This document shows positions 17,755 through 26,255 of a DNA stretch of 64,000 bases, one piece after another. A program made the translations under genes and the position numbers. Each line of letters starts with the position of its first letter. The first letter of the stretch is position 1. The notes under the pieces were generated by a model that did not search any database, had not been told where the DNA came from, and saw only the letters and a list, made by a program, of their open reading frames with translations. Source of the DNA: JANLYQ01 sp031365725 (GTDB taxonomy: Bacteria; Actinomycetota; Actinomycetes; JACCUZ01); assembly GCA_031365725.1 (NCBI GenBank), contig JANLYQ010000014.1, positions 113,996-177,995 of the forward strand, given 5' to 3'.

Positions 17755-19197
17755 TCAAGGCAGTGCGTCGATGGGGTAGGGCACGAAGGTGCCGCGGTCG
17801 GCATCGACCGCCAGGCGGCGGCCCAGCTGGGGAAACGCGCGCTGGGGGCACGTGGTCCGCTCACAGACTTTGCACCCGACCCCGATCGGCGTCGCCCCCC
17901 GCGGATCCCGAACGTCGATACCGGAGGAGTAGACCAGTCGCCCGGCGTGGCGGGTCTCGCAGCCCAGCGCCACTGCGAACAGCTTGCCGGGGGCGCCGTA
18001 GCGACGTGGACTGCGGAAGACGGTGCGTGCCACCCACAGGTAACGACGACCGTCCGGCATCTCGGCCACCTGGGTCAGGACCTTGCCCGGTGTCGCAAAG
18101 GCCTCGTAGACGGCCCACAGCGGACAGGTGCCTCCGGCCCGCGAGAAGTGGAACGAGGTCGCCGACTGGCGCTGGGACATGTTCCCGGCCCGATCGACCC
18201 GCACGAAGGTGAACGGCACGCCACGGGCCCGTGGTCGTTGCAGGGTGCTGAGTCGATGACATGCGCTCTCGAAGCCGATGCCGAAGCGCGCCGCAAGACG
18301 CTCGATGTCGTAGTGCAGCTCCTCAGCACTGTCCCGGAACCTGCCGTAGGGGAGCACGATCGCCGAGGCTGCGTAGTTGGCCAGACCGATGCCGAGCAGG
18401 TCGTACGCCTGTGCATCATGAAAGACGACGTCCTGCGCAGCAGCCTTGACCTCGGCAGCCAGGTCGAGCGTGGCCAGCTGGTGGGCCAACCGAAACACCT
18501 GCTGGCCCTCGTCGAGTCGCGGGGAGAGATGGACGACGCGACGCTCGCGGTCGAACCATGACAACACGTCGTCGTCCGCGCCCACCGCACCTGCATGGTC
18601 GTCATGGCTGCAGCCCTCGGCGCCGCCGACGACCACGGACACACCGCGGGTCTGGAGGCACTGCACCAGTGCGTCCCGACGCCGCCCGCCGGCAGCATCG
18701 ATCCGTCCGGAGAGCGCTTCCGCGGCACGGTCGAGTGCGTCCAGATAGTTTCCACGGTCGTAGAAGAAGTCCCGTACTTCTTCGTGCGGCATCAGCGACA
18801 TCTGCTCGGGGTGGTCCCGAGAGACCGTGGCGAGCTGGTCGGAGAGCCCGCGGTAGCGACGGTGCAAGGCGAGAACGGCGTGCGCGACGGCAGGGCTGTT
18901 GGTCGCGACCTCGGCGACCTCTGCCGCAGAGACCGGGGAGGCGGGGTCTGCTTCGGACAGCACCTCGCTCAGCTCGGCGACGAGGCGAGTGGTGTCCTGA
19001 GTGGCGAAGAAGCCGGCGTCCAGACCGAAAGCCTCGCTGATGCGCAAGAGCACGGGCACGGTCAGAGGCCGTGCGTTGTGCTCGATCTGGTTGAGATAGC
19101 TGGCGGAGATCTCCAGGACCCGGGCCAACTCGACCTGACTGAGTCCGCGCTCAGAGCGCAGCGCTCGGATGCGCGCGCCTGCAAAGGTCCGGTCCAT
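17755..19197 (-). CDS. ramB: RamB-like XRE/ScfR short-chain fatty acid regulator
   Basis: The 480-residue protein begins with an XRE helix-turn-helix (LRSERGLSQVELARVLEISASYLNQIE), then an IrrE/ImmA-like central domain (HQLATLDLA, ANYAASAIVLPYGRF) and the C-terminal ScfR/DUF2083 domain with clustered cysteines (GCKVCERTTCPQRAFP). This architecture is that of RamB, which controls acetate and glyoxylate-cycle genes in Corynebacterium and Mycobacterium. It is divergent from aceA-aceB, and TTTGC-type motifs lie over its start and in the intergenic region. ATG 19197 was chosen; an in-frame TTG at 19227 is possible. Confidence 0.87.
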   Translation of the reverse strand: MDRTFAGARIRALRSERGLSQVELARVLEISASYLNQIEHNARPLTVPVLLRISEAFGLDAGFFATQDTTRLVAELSEVLSEADPASPVSAAEVAEVATNSPAVAHAVLALHRRYRGLSDQLATVSRDHPEQMSLMPHEEVRDFFYDRGNYLDALDRAAEALSGRIDAAGGRRRDALVQCLQTRGVSVVVGGAEGCSHDDHAGAVGADDDVLSWFDRERRVVHLSPRLDEGQQVFRLAHQLATLDLAAEVKAAAQDVVFHDAQAYDLLGIGLANYAASAIVLPYGRFRDSAEELHYDIERLAARFGIGFESACHRLSTLQRPRARGVPFTFVRVDRAGNMSQRQSATSFHFSRAGGTCPLWAVYEAFATPGKVLTQVAEMPDGRRYLWVARTVFRSPRRYGAPGKLFAVALGCETRHAGRLVYSSGIDVRDPRGATPIGVGCKVCERTTCPQRAFPQLGRRLAVDADRGTFVPYPIDALP

Positions 19198-19235
19198 CCG
19201 CACAACGTACGACACCGGGCTTCGCAACCTTTGCA
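19180..19235. promoter_or_regulatory. Inverted pair of RamB-like TTTGC motifs
   Basis: TGCAAAGGT (19180-19188, inside the first codons of the regulator) and its exact inverse ACCTTTGCA (19227-19235, intergenic) contain the TTTGC/GCAAA core described for RamB operators. Their centres are 47 bp apart. The arrangement would allow one protein to bind both and repress its own gene and the divergent aceA-aceB unit. Confidence 0.5.
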
Positions 19236-19385
19236 GATCAAGCCATGGAGTTGGCGAGAGATGGCGGGTTTCGGGGCTGGTGCTGCTGTTTCTGGCCTTG
19301 CATCGTGAGGTGTGCCGGACCTACCGGCGTACCCGCATCTTCGCCGATCTCGCACTTGGGTGGCGAGCAGCCTGAAGGGGACGAC

Positions 19386-20705
19386 ATGAACCTCGCGACC
19401 GAGACCGCCGGCCAGCTGGAGACCAGGTGGCGCACCGACCCCCGATGGGCGGGCATCCGCCGCACCTATCCGGCGGCAGACGTGCTGCGGCTGCGTGGTC
19501 GTGTCCTCGAGGAGCACACCCTGGCCCGCCGCGGTGCCGAACGCCTCTGGCAGCTGCTGCACACCCGGGACTACGTGCCCGCGCTCGGGGCGCTCACGGG
19601 GAACCAGGCGGTGCAGAGCGTGCGAGCCGGCCTCGAGGCCATCTACCTCTCCGGCTGGCAGGTCGCGGCGGACGCCAACCTGTCGGGGCAGACCTACCCC
19701 GACCAGAGCCTGTACCCCGCCAACTCGGTGCCCGCGGTGGTGCGTCGGATCAACAACGCGCTGCTGCGCGCCGACCAGATCTCCTGGTCCGAGGGCGGCA
19801 TCAACGGCATCAACGGCATCAACGGCATCAACGGCATCGACGACATCGACTGGCTGGCACCGATCATCGCTGACGCCGAGGCCGGTTTCGGGGGACCGCT
19901 CAATGCCTACGAGCTGATGCACGCGATGATCGCGGCCGGTGCTGCCGGTGTGCACTGGGAGGACCAGCTCGCCTCGGCAAAGAAGTGCGGGCACCTCGGC
20001 GGCAAGGTTCTCGTCCCGACCGGTCAGCACATCCGCACATTGACGGCCGCGCGACTCGCTGCCGACGTGCTCGACGTGCCCACGATCGTCGTGGCGCGCA
20101 CCGACGCCCAGGCAGCCACCCTGATCACCACCGACGTCGACGAGCGGGATGCGCCGTTCGTCACCGGCGAGCGGACGGCGGAAGGCTTCTACCGGGTTCG
20201 CGGCGGACTCGAGCCGTGCATCGCCCGCGGCATCGCGTTCTCCCCGCACGCAGACCTGCTCTGGATGGAGACGTCGCTGCCCGACCTAGAGGTGGCTCGT
20301 GCCTTCGCCGAGGGCGTCAAGGCTGAGTACCCGGACCAGCTGCTGGCCTACAACTGCTCGCCGTCCTTCAACTGGCGGCGACACCTGGACGACTCGACGA
20401 TCGCTCGGTTCCAAAAAGAGCTCGGGCACATGGGTTATGCCTTCCAGTTCATCACCCTGGCCGGCTTCCACGCCCTCAACCACTCGATGTACGACCTCGC
20501 CAGCGGCTACGCGGCCGAGGGGATGCCGGCGTACGTCGCTCTGCAGGAGCGGGAGTTCGCGGCAGAGGCGTCGGGCTACACCGCGACCCGGCACCAACGC
20601 GAGGTGGGCACCGGCTACTTCGACCTCGTCAGCACGGTCATCGACCCGGCATCGGAGACGACCGCACTGCACGGATCCACCGAGCAGCAACAGTTCACGT
20701 CATGA
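19386..20705 (+). CDS. aceA: Isocitrate lyase
   Basis: The 439-residue enzyme cleaves isocitrate to succinate and glyoxylate, the first step of the glyoxylate shunt. Motifs are textbook: WLAPIIADAEAGFGG, the catalytic loop SAKKCGHLGGKV, ARTDAQAATL and YNCSPSFNW. ATG 19386 follows GAAGGGGA; the longer in-frame extension is cysteine/tryptophan-rich and not family-like. An unusual insert GGINGINGINGINGIDDID, encoded by 9-bp tandem repeats, precedes the active-site strand. It overlaps malate synthase by 4 bp and is divergent from the RamB-like gene, its likely repressor. Confidence 0.96.
   Translation: MNLATETAGQLETRWRTDPRWAGIRRTYPAADVLRLRGRVLEEHTLARRGAERLWQLLHTRDYVPALGALTGNQAVQSVRAGLEAIYLSGWQVAADANLSGQTYPDQSLYPANSVPAVVRRINNALLRADQISWSEGGINGINGINGINGIDDIDWLAPIIADAEAGFGGPLNAYELMHAMIAAGAAGVHWEDQLASAKKCGHLGGKVLVPTGQHIRTLTAARLAADVLDVPTIVVARTDAQAATLITTDVDERDAPFVTGERTAEGFYRVRGGLEPCIARGIAFSPHADLLWMETSLPDLEVARAFAEGVKAEYPDQLLAYNCSPSFNWRRHLDDSTIARFQKELGHMGYAFQFITLAGFHALNHSMYDLASGYAAEGMPAYVALQEREFAAEASGYTATRHQREVGTGYFDLVSTVIDPASETTALHGSTEQQQFTS
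19797..19850 (+). repeat. 9-bp tandem repeat inside aceA
   Basis: GGCATCAAC occurs four times in phase (19797-19832), followed by two variants (GGCATCGAC, GACATCGAC). It encodes repeated Gly-Ile-Asn then Gly-Ile-Asp-Asp-Ile-Asp just before the conserved isocitrate lyase strand WLAPI. Because the unit is a multiple of three, changes in copy number would keep frame. Confidence 0.85.
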
Positions 20706-22294
20706 TCGCGACCACGGACGTGATAATCACGGCGCCCCACGTGCCCGACAGCGAGCGGGTGCTCACGCCGGAGGCACTGGCGCTGGTCCACGAGCTCGAC
20801 GGTCTGTTCGCGGGACGGCGGTGCGAGCTGCTGGCGGCCCGCCGGGCCCGACGCGAGGCGATGGCGAACGGCTGGACACCGGGGTTCGACCCGGACACGG
20901 CGCACATCCGCGAGGACCCCGCCTGGCAGGTGCCGCCGCCGGCCCCGGGGCTGCTGGACCGCAGAGTCGAGATCACTGGTCCAGCCGAGCGTCGGATGGC
21001 GGTCAACGCCCTCAACTCGGGGGCGCAGGTGTGGCTCGCCGACCTCGAGGACGCACTCAGTCCGACCTGGGCCAACCTGATGGCGAGCCAGGCGACCCTG
21101 CTCGACGCGGTCAACGACGAGCTCGCATTCACCACCCCCGAGGGCAAGGCGTACATCGTGGGACCGGATCCGGCGACCATCGTGATGCGGCCGCGTGGTT
21201 GGCACCTGGTGGACAAGCACGTGCTGATCGACGGACGCCCGGTGTCGGCGTCGCTGCTCGACGCAGCTCTCTTCCTCGTCCACTGCGCACGGCGGCAGGT
21301 GGAGCGGGGCAGTGGCCCCTACTTCTACCTGCCCAAGCTGGAGAGCCGGCACGAAGCTCGGTTGTGGCACGACGTCTTCGTCGTGGCCGAGGCGCGGCTC
21401 GGCGTCGCGCCGGGCACCATCCGGGCCACCGTGCTCGTCGAGACCGTGTTCGCCGCGTTCGAGATGGACGAGATCCTCTTCGCACTGGGAGAGCACGCGG
21501 CCGGTCTCAACGCCGGGCGCTGGGACTTCCTCTTCAGCATGATCAAGGCCTTCGGCGACCGCGGGCCGGAACAGGTCCTGCCCGACCGGTCAGCGGTGAC
21601 GATGACAGCGCCGTTCATGCAGGCCTACACCCGGCTGCTGGTCGACACCTGCCACCGGCGGGGTGCCCACGCCATCGGTGGCATGTCGGCGTTCGTGCCC
21701 AGTCGCGATCTTGCGGCCAACGCCACCGCCCTCGAGCACGTGCGCCTGGACAAGAAGCGCGAGGCCAGCGACGGCTTCGACGGCTCCTGGGTGGCCCACC
21801 CCGGGCTCGTCGCCACCTGCCGCGAGGTCTTCGACAGCCGGCTCGGGGCGGCACCCCACCAGATCGCCGCTCCGACGACCCGGGCGGACGTGCGCGCTGC
21901 CGACCTGCTGGACCTGAGGGGAGTCGGCGGCGCGGTGACCATGGCTGGCTTGCGAGCGAACATCGCCGTTGCGCTGCGGTACGTCGATGCGTGGCTGCGC
22001 GGCCAGGGCGCCGTCGCGCTGGGCGGACTGATGGAGGACATGGCGACCGCGGAGATCGCCCGGTGTCAGGTGTGGCAATGGCTGCGGCACGCCACCCCCC
22101 TGGCCGAGGGCGGTGTTGTCGATCGCGCTCTGGTCGTCCGGCTGCTCGATGAGGAGACCGGCGCCGCCGATCGCGACGGTGGCGTCGGCTCGCGCGCCGC
22201 CGATGCCCGGCGGGTGGTCGAGGCCGTGACCCTGGTCGAGCCGTTGGAGCCCTTCCTCACCTGCTGGGCCTACCCACGGTTCCTCGTGGGGTGA
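20702..22294 (+). CDS. aceB: Malate synthase A
   Basis: The 530-residue protein condenses glyoxylate with acetyl-CoA to malate. Typical A-form motifs are present: ADLEDALSPTWANL, IVMRPRGWHL, GPYFYLPKLESRHEARLW, LVETVFAAFEMDEILF, GRWDFLFSMIK, and the C-terminal catalytic EDMATAEI region. The length fits the A isoform (about 530) and not the roughly 720-residue G isoform. It is translationally coupled to aceA through ATGA overlap, so the two shunt enzymes are made together, probably under the divergent RamB-like regulator. Confidence 0.96.
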   Translation: MIATTDVIITAPHVPDSERVLTPEALALVHELDGLFAGRRCELLAARRARREAMANGWTPGFDPDTAHIREDPAWQVPPPAPGLLDRRVEITGPAERRMAVNALNSGAQVWLADLEDALSPTWANLMASQATLLDAVNDELAFTTPEGKAYIVGPDPATIVMRPRGWHLVDKHVLIDGRPVSASLLDAALFLVHCARRQVERGSGPYFYLPKLESRHEARLWHDVFVVAEARLGVAPGTIRATVLVETVFAAFEMDEILFALGEHAAGLNAGRWDFLFSMIKAFGDRGPEQVLPDRSAVTMTAPFMQAYTRLLVDTCHRRGAHAIGGMSAFVPSRDLAANATALEHVRLDKKREASDGFDGSWVAHPGLVATCREVFDSRLGAAPHQIAAPTTRADVRAADLLDLRGVGGAVTMAGLRANIAVALRYVDAWLRGQGAVALGGLMEDMATAEIARCQVWQWLRHATPLAEGGVVDRALVVRLLDEETGAADRDGGVGSRAADARRVVEAVTLVEPLEPFLTCWAYPRFLVG

Positions 22295-22337
22295 CCGGGC
22301 CGCGTGCAGACGAGCGCTTCTGGAGCGTCAAGGTGGC

Positions 22338-23216
22338 ATGCAAGGCCCGCGGGCACGTACCGTCAAGCGGGTGTCCTTACTCCGCCTCAGGTCACTCCAC
22401 CAGCTGAGCCTCGCTCTCGCAGTGGTGGCGCTCGTCGGCGCCGCCGGTCTCTTGTCGACTGTCGGCCCGGCCCCGTCGGGTTATTTCCACGTCACTCCGG
22501 CGGTCGCGGCAGACCGGTCGGTGACCAGCTCGACCCTGCCGCCTGTCACCATCGTGGGGCTGGGCGACTCGGTCACGGCCGGCAGCGCCTGCGACTGTCG
22601 CGACTTCGTCTATCGGTACGGCGACATCGTGCGCGCCCGCACCGGTCGGGCGGCGGTGGTTCACAATCTCGGCGAAGGCGGTCAGACCTCGACCGGTCTG
22701 CTGCGTGAGCTGAGCGCGGCCAATGCGATGTCGCGTCAGGTGGCCGCCGCCAATGTGGTGCTGGTCACGATTGGAGCCAACGACTTCTATCCTGAGTTCG
22801 CCAAGCGGCGCGCCGTCGGTTGCGACCGGTCCTGCTGGGGGCCGCGGGCGACGCTGGTCGGCAAGAACGTCCGGGCTATCGTGACGCGCATCCGAGCGCT
22901 GCGGTCCGGACACCACACCCTCATCCTGGTCACGAACTACTGGAACGTCTTCGAGGACGGACAGGTGGCCATCGACGACTACGGCCCCACGCTGCTGGCC
23001 TGGAGCGACCGGTTGACCCGGGTGGCCAACGGGTTCATCTGCTGGAACGCCCGGGCGGCCGGCGGGCGCTGCACCGACCTCTACGCACCGTTCAAGGCAG
23101 CTGACGGCAGCGCAGACCCGACCGACCTGCTTGCCGATGACGGCGATCACCCCGACGCCGCCGGGCATCGCCTGATCGCGCAGGCGCTAGCCCGTACCGG
23201 GTTGCCTTGGGGCTGA
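22338..23216 (+). CDS. Secreted SGNH/GDSL-family hydrolase
   Basis: The 292-residue protein has a basic N-terminus and a hydrophobic signal segment (SLALAVVALVGAAGLL), then SGNH blocks: GLGDSVTAG (nucleophile Ser), a glycine in LGEGGQTS, GANDF (Asn) and the C-terminal DGDHPDAAGH (catalytic Asp/His). It likely hydrolyses an ester outside the membrane. ATG 22338 is close to AGGTGG; GTG 22371 is an alternative giving a shorter signal peptide. Four scattered cysteines in the SACDC and CDRSC segments may form disulfides, consistent with export. Confidence 0.85.
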   Translation: MQGPRARTVKRVSLLRLRSLHQLSLALAVVALVGAAGLLSTVGPAPSGYFHVTPAVAADRSVTSSTLPPVTIVGLGDSVTAGSACDCRDFVYRYGDIVRARTGRAAVVHNLGEGGQTSTGLLRELSAANAMSRQVAAANVVLVTIGANDFYPEFAKRRAVGCDRSCWGPRATLVGKNVRAIVTRIRALRSGHHTLILVTNYWNVFEDGQVAIDDYGPTLLAWSDRLTRVANGFICWNARAAGGRCTDLYAPFKAADGSADPTDLLADDGDHPDAAGHRLIAQALARTGLPWG

Positions 23217-23225
23217 GGCACCGGC

Positions 23226-24371
23226 TCAGTGGCCACCGATCCTGGCGCTGAGCCAGTCCAGGGCGGGGCTGAGCTCGCGGCTCCACGTCGACAGGCTGTG
23301 GCCGCCGTGCGGCAGCACGATCGTGTCGATCCGAAGCGGCGCGTGTGCGAGCGAGACCATCTTCTGCAGGTCCAGCAGACCGTTCGGGCCGGCTTCGCCG
23401 CGCGAGGACGTGAGCAGCAACGAGACCGGCGGCTGCGGCTGGTGTGCCAGACGCCACTCGAGGTCGTTCAGGTGGCGCAGCTCCAGCGAACCACCCCAGA
23501 GATCCCCCGTCGTGCTGTCCTGCAGCGTGTGGTAGTAGCCGGAGAGGCCGACACCGGCGCTGAAGGTGTAGGAGTTGAGCAGCGTGAGTTTCACTGCGCA
23601 GTAGCCCCCCGTGGAGTCGCCGATGGCGCCCCAGCCGACCGGCCGTACCCGGTAGGCCGCGGTGATGTCCGCGGGCACGTCCTGGGCGAAGAAGGTCTCG
23701 GTCTGCGGACCGGCGGGCACGTCGCTGCACTCGGCATCACGTGGGTATGCGACCGAGGGCCGCATCATGACGAGGACCGTCGGCTTGGCCCGACCGGCCT
23801 TGACCTCCGCCCGGAGGTGGTCCTGGTAGGCCAACCGGCGGATCAGGTTGAGGTCGTTCCCGGGGTAGCCGGTGAAGACCTCCACCGCGGGGAACGTCGT
23901 GTTCCGGTAGGCCGCCTGGAAGTACTGCGGCGGAAGATAGACGAACGCGTGCGACGAGAGCTGGCTGCGCGCACCGGCCAAAGTGACCGACTCGAGCCGG
24001 CCTACCTTGGCGTAGTCGACGGGGGTCGACCAGGCGGCCATCGGCAGGTGCACGACCTGCAGCACAGTGGGACCGGCGCTGGTCGTGGTCACCGGGTCGA
24101 GGCCCGCGGTGTGGCTCGTCGCCACCGCGGACGTCGGGTGCAGCTGCTGGACCAGGTCCGACCAGGACCCGTAGAAGTAGCCGTAGTCGTTGGCCGCGGC
24201 CGCCACGAGGAGCACAGCGGCCAGCTGGGCTGCGGCGACCATGACCAGCCGCTGGAGGGTGGCCAGGACCTGGTTCCCCCGCGTACGACGCCAGAGGAGC
24301 GCCGTCGCGACCGGGAGAGCCACGACCAGGGTGCCGAGCAGGATGAGGAGCGGGGCACCGAGGAGAGCCAT
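23226..24371 (-). CDS. Membrane-anchored esterase-D/Ag85-like alpha/beta hydrolase (copy 1)
   Basis: The 381-residue protein has two N-terminal membrane helices (LLILLGTLVVALPVATALLW and LVMVAAAQLAAVLLVAAA), then a putative-esterase (PF00756-type) domain outside the membrane: FVYLPPQYF, nucleophile elbow GDSTGGYCA, LSGYYHTLQDSTTGDLWGG and the catalytic-His region LPHGGHSLSTW. It is clearly paralogous to the gene at 26255. It is divergent from the aminoacyl-lipid synthase-like gene. Hydrolysis of aminoacyl or acyl lipids in the envelope is inferred from the neighbour; mycolyl-transfer-like activity is an alternative. Confidence 0.8.
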   Translation of the reverse strand: MALLGAPLLILLGTLVVALPVATALLWRRTRGNQVLATLQRLVMVAAAQLAAVLLVAAAANDYGYFYGSWSDLVQQLHPTSAVATSHTAGLDPVTTTSAGPTVLQVVHLPMAAWSTPVDYAKVGRLESVTLAGARSQLSSHAFVYLPPQYFQAAYRNTTFPAVEVFTGYPGNDLNLIRRLAYQDHLRAEVKAGRAKPTVLVMMRPSVAYPRDAECSDVPAGPQTETFFAQDVPADITAAYRVRPVGWGAIGDSTGGYCAVKLTLLNSYTFSAGVGLSGYYHTLQDSTTGDLWGGSLELRHLNDLEWRLAHQPQPPVSLLLTSSRGEAGPNGLLDLQKMVSLAHAPLRIDTIVLPHGGHSLSTWSRELSPALDWLSARIGGH

Positions 24372-24440
24372 GTCCTGACGAACGCCGGGAACCGACGATC
24401 AGTGCCCAGCGTTTTCGCAGCGGCAAGTCAGACATAGTGG

Positions 24441-26255
24441 GTGCCTCGGGTGCAGTCAGGCCCGCCGACGTGGAGGTCGACAACGCGCAAGAGGGAATGG
24501 GCACCGTCCTGGATCGCACGCATCGTGACGCTCCTGGGGCTGGTGAGCGTGGTGGTCGCCGCCGTGCCGCAGATGCACCGCCGGGTGCCGGGCGGTCTGG
24601 AGCTGTTGCCGCCCTTCACCCACGACGCAGCCCGAGGGGCGACGCTGGCCGTCGGGGTCTCGCTGCTGATGCTCGCCGGTGGTCTGCGCCGACGTAAGCG
24701 CCGGGCTTGGCTCGTCGCTTTCGTGCTCACGATCAGCATTGCGGTACTCAGTCTCGTCCGTGGTCTCGACGTGCTCGAGGCTGTCCTCGCGCTTCTGGCG
24801 GCGGCCCTGCTGCTGCGCAGCCGAGCCTCCTTCAGCGGCGAGGCCGACCCGCGGTCCTGGTGGACGACGCTGCGGCTGTTCGTCACCTCCTCGGTCGCGG
24901 CTTGGCTCGCCGGCATGGCGCTGGTGCTGGGCGATCGCGACGGCCAGGTCGGGCATCCGGGGGTACGCATCGTGGCGGTGCACGTGCTGGAAGGCATGGT
25001 CGGGATTGCCGGTCCGGTGCAGTTCGACACCGCGCACCGACAGGACGTCATCACCGTCACGTTGGCCCTGCTGGGCAGCGTGGTCGTCATCGCCACGCTT
25101 ACCTCGTTGCTGCGTCCCGCCGGTGGGCCGCACACCCGCGATGCCTCTGACGACGTCCGGCTGCGCGGCCTGCTCGCCGCACCGGGCTCCCAGGACTCGC
25201 TGGGCTACTTCGCCCTGCGCGACAACAAGTCTGTGGTGTTCTCACCTTCGGGCAAAGCTGCCGTCGCCTATCGTGTGGTCGGTGGCGTGAGCCTGGCCTC
25301 CGGCGACCCGGTCGGCGACCCGGAGGCGTGGCCAGGAGCGATCGAGGCCTGGCTGGCCGAAGCCCGGCGCTATGCCTGGCTGCCGGCCGTTCTGGCACCT
25401 GGTGAGGTCGGCGCCGCTGCCTACCACCGGGCCGGCTTCGATGCCCTCGAGCTCGGTGACGAGGCGGTGCTCGACGTCGCAGACTTCGCCCTCGAGGGGC
25501 GGCCGATGCGCACGGTGCGGCAGGCAGTCAACCGGGTCCGCCGCCTCGGCTACATCGCCGACGTCACGGAGATGAAGGCGCTGACCGATGCCGAGGTCGC
25601 CGAGCTCAACCAAGCGTCCCAAGCCTGGCGCGAGGGCGAGACCGAACGCGGCTTTGCCATGGCCCTGGGCCGCTTCGGTGATCCCGTCGACGACGCGTGC
25701 GTGCTGGTGCGCGCGCGCGACGGTGAGGGCAAGCTCTGTGCGCTGCTGCATCTCGTGCCCTGGGGTCGCGACGGGCTGTCCCTCGATGTGATGAGACGGT
25801 CGCCCGCCACCGACAACGGCGTCATCGAGCTGATGGTGGTCGAGCTGCTGCAGAGCAGCAAGGAGCACGGCGTACGCCGGGTGTCCTTGAACTTCGCGGT
25901 CTTCCGTTCGGTGTTCGAGCGCGGGGGCCGGCTCGGTGCCGGACCTGTGCTGCGGTTGTGGCGGCGCGTCCTCCTCGGTGCGTCGCGGTTCTGGCAGATC
26001 GAGTCCCTCTATCGCGCCAACGCGAAGTACCAGCCGGCGTGGGAGCCGCGCTATCTCTGCTTCCAGAGTGCGCGGGACCTACCGCGCGTCAGTGTGGCCG
26101 CGTTGCGCGCTGAGGCCTTCCTTCCGGAGCTGCCACGATGGGGCCGACGGCCCCGCGCAGGTGCCAGGCCGGCTGCCACGCTGCCGCCCCGTCTACACGA
26201 TGGCGCCGTCGGGCCCGTCGCTGTGCCCGCCGCGCGCTCGAGAGACGACGACTAG
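24441..26255 (+). CDS. DUF2156 phosphatidylglycerol lysyltransferase-like membrane protein
   Basis: The 604-residue protein has an N-terminal half of about six transmembrane helices and a C-terminal half matching the MprF/LysX-type DUF2156 aminoacyltransferase fold: YFALRDNKSVVFSPSGKAAV, GGVSLASGDPVGDPEAW, YHRAGFDALELGDEAVLDV, VRQAVNRVRRLGY, and the end-region RANAKYQPAWEPRYLCF. Such enzymes move an amino acid from aminoacyl-tRNA to phosphatidylglycerol or diacylglycerol, altering surface charge. No lysyl-tRNA synthetase domain is fused. The stop overlaps the GTG of the second esterase. Confidence 0.85.
   Translation: MPRVQSGPPTWRSTTRKREWAPSWIARIVTLLGLVSVVVAAVPQMHRRVPGGLELLPPFTHDAARGATLAVGVSLLMLAGGLRRRKRRAWLVAFVLTISIAVLSLVRGLDVLEAVLALLAAALLLRSRASFSGEADPRSWWTTLRLFVTSSVAAWLAGMALVLGDRDGQVGHPGVRIVAVHVLEGMVGIAGPVQFDTAHRQDVITVTLALLGSVVVIATLTSLLRPAGGPHTRDASDDVRLRGLLAAPGSQDSLGYFALRDNKSVVFSPSGKAAVAYRVVGGVSLASGDPVGDPEAWPGAIEAWLAEARRYAWLPAVLAPGEVGAAAYHRAGFDALELGDEAVLDVADFALEGRPMRTVRQAVNRVRRLGYIADVTEMKALTDAEVAELNQASQAWREGETERGFAMALGRFGDPVDDACVLVRARDGEGKLCALLHLVPWGRDGLSLDVMRRSPATDNGVIELMVVELLQSSKEHGVRRVSLNFAVFRSVFERGGRLGAGPVLRLWRRVLLGASRFWQIESLYRANAKYQPAWEPRYLCFQSARDLPRVSVAALRAEAFLPELPRWGRRPRAGARPAATLPPRLHDGAVGPVAVPAARSRDDD

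Noticed and set aside
20299..22152. 617-codon frame overlapping aceA and aceB on the same strand
   Set aside because: It is an out-of-phase shadow of two well-supported enzymes and encodes Arg/Gly/Ala-rich sequence.
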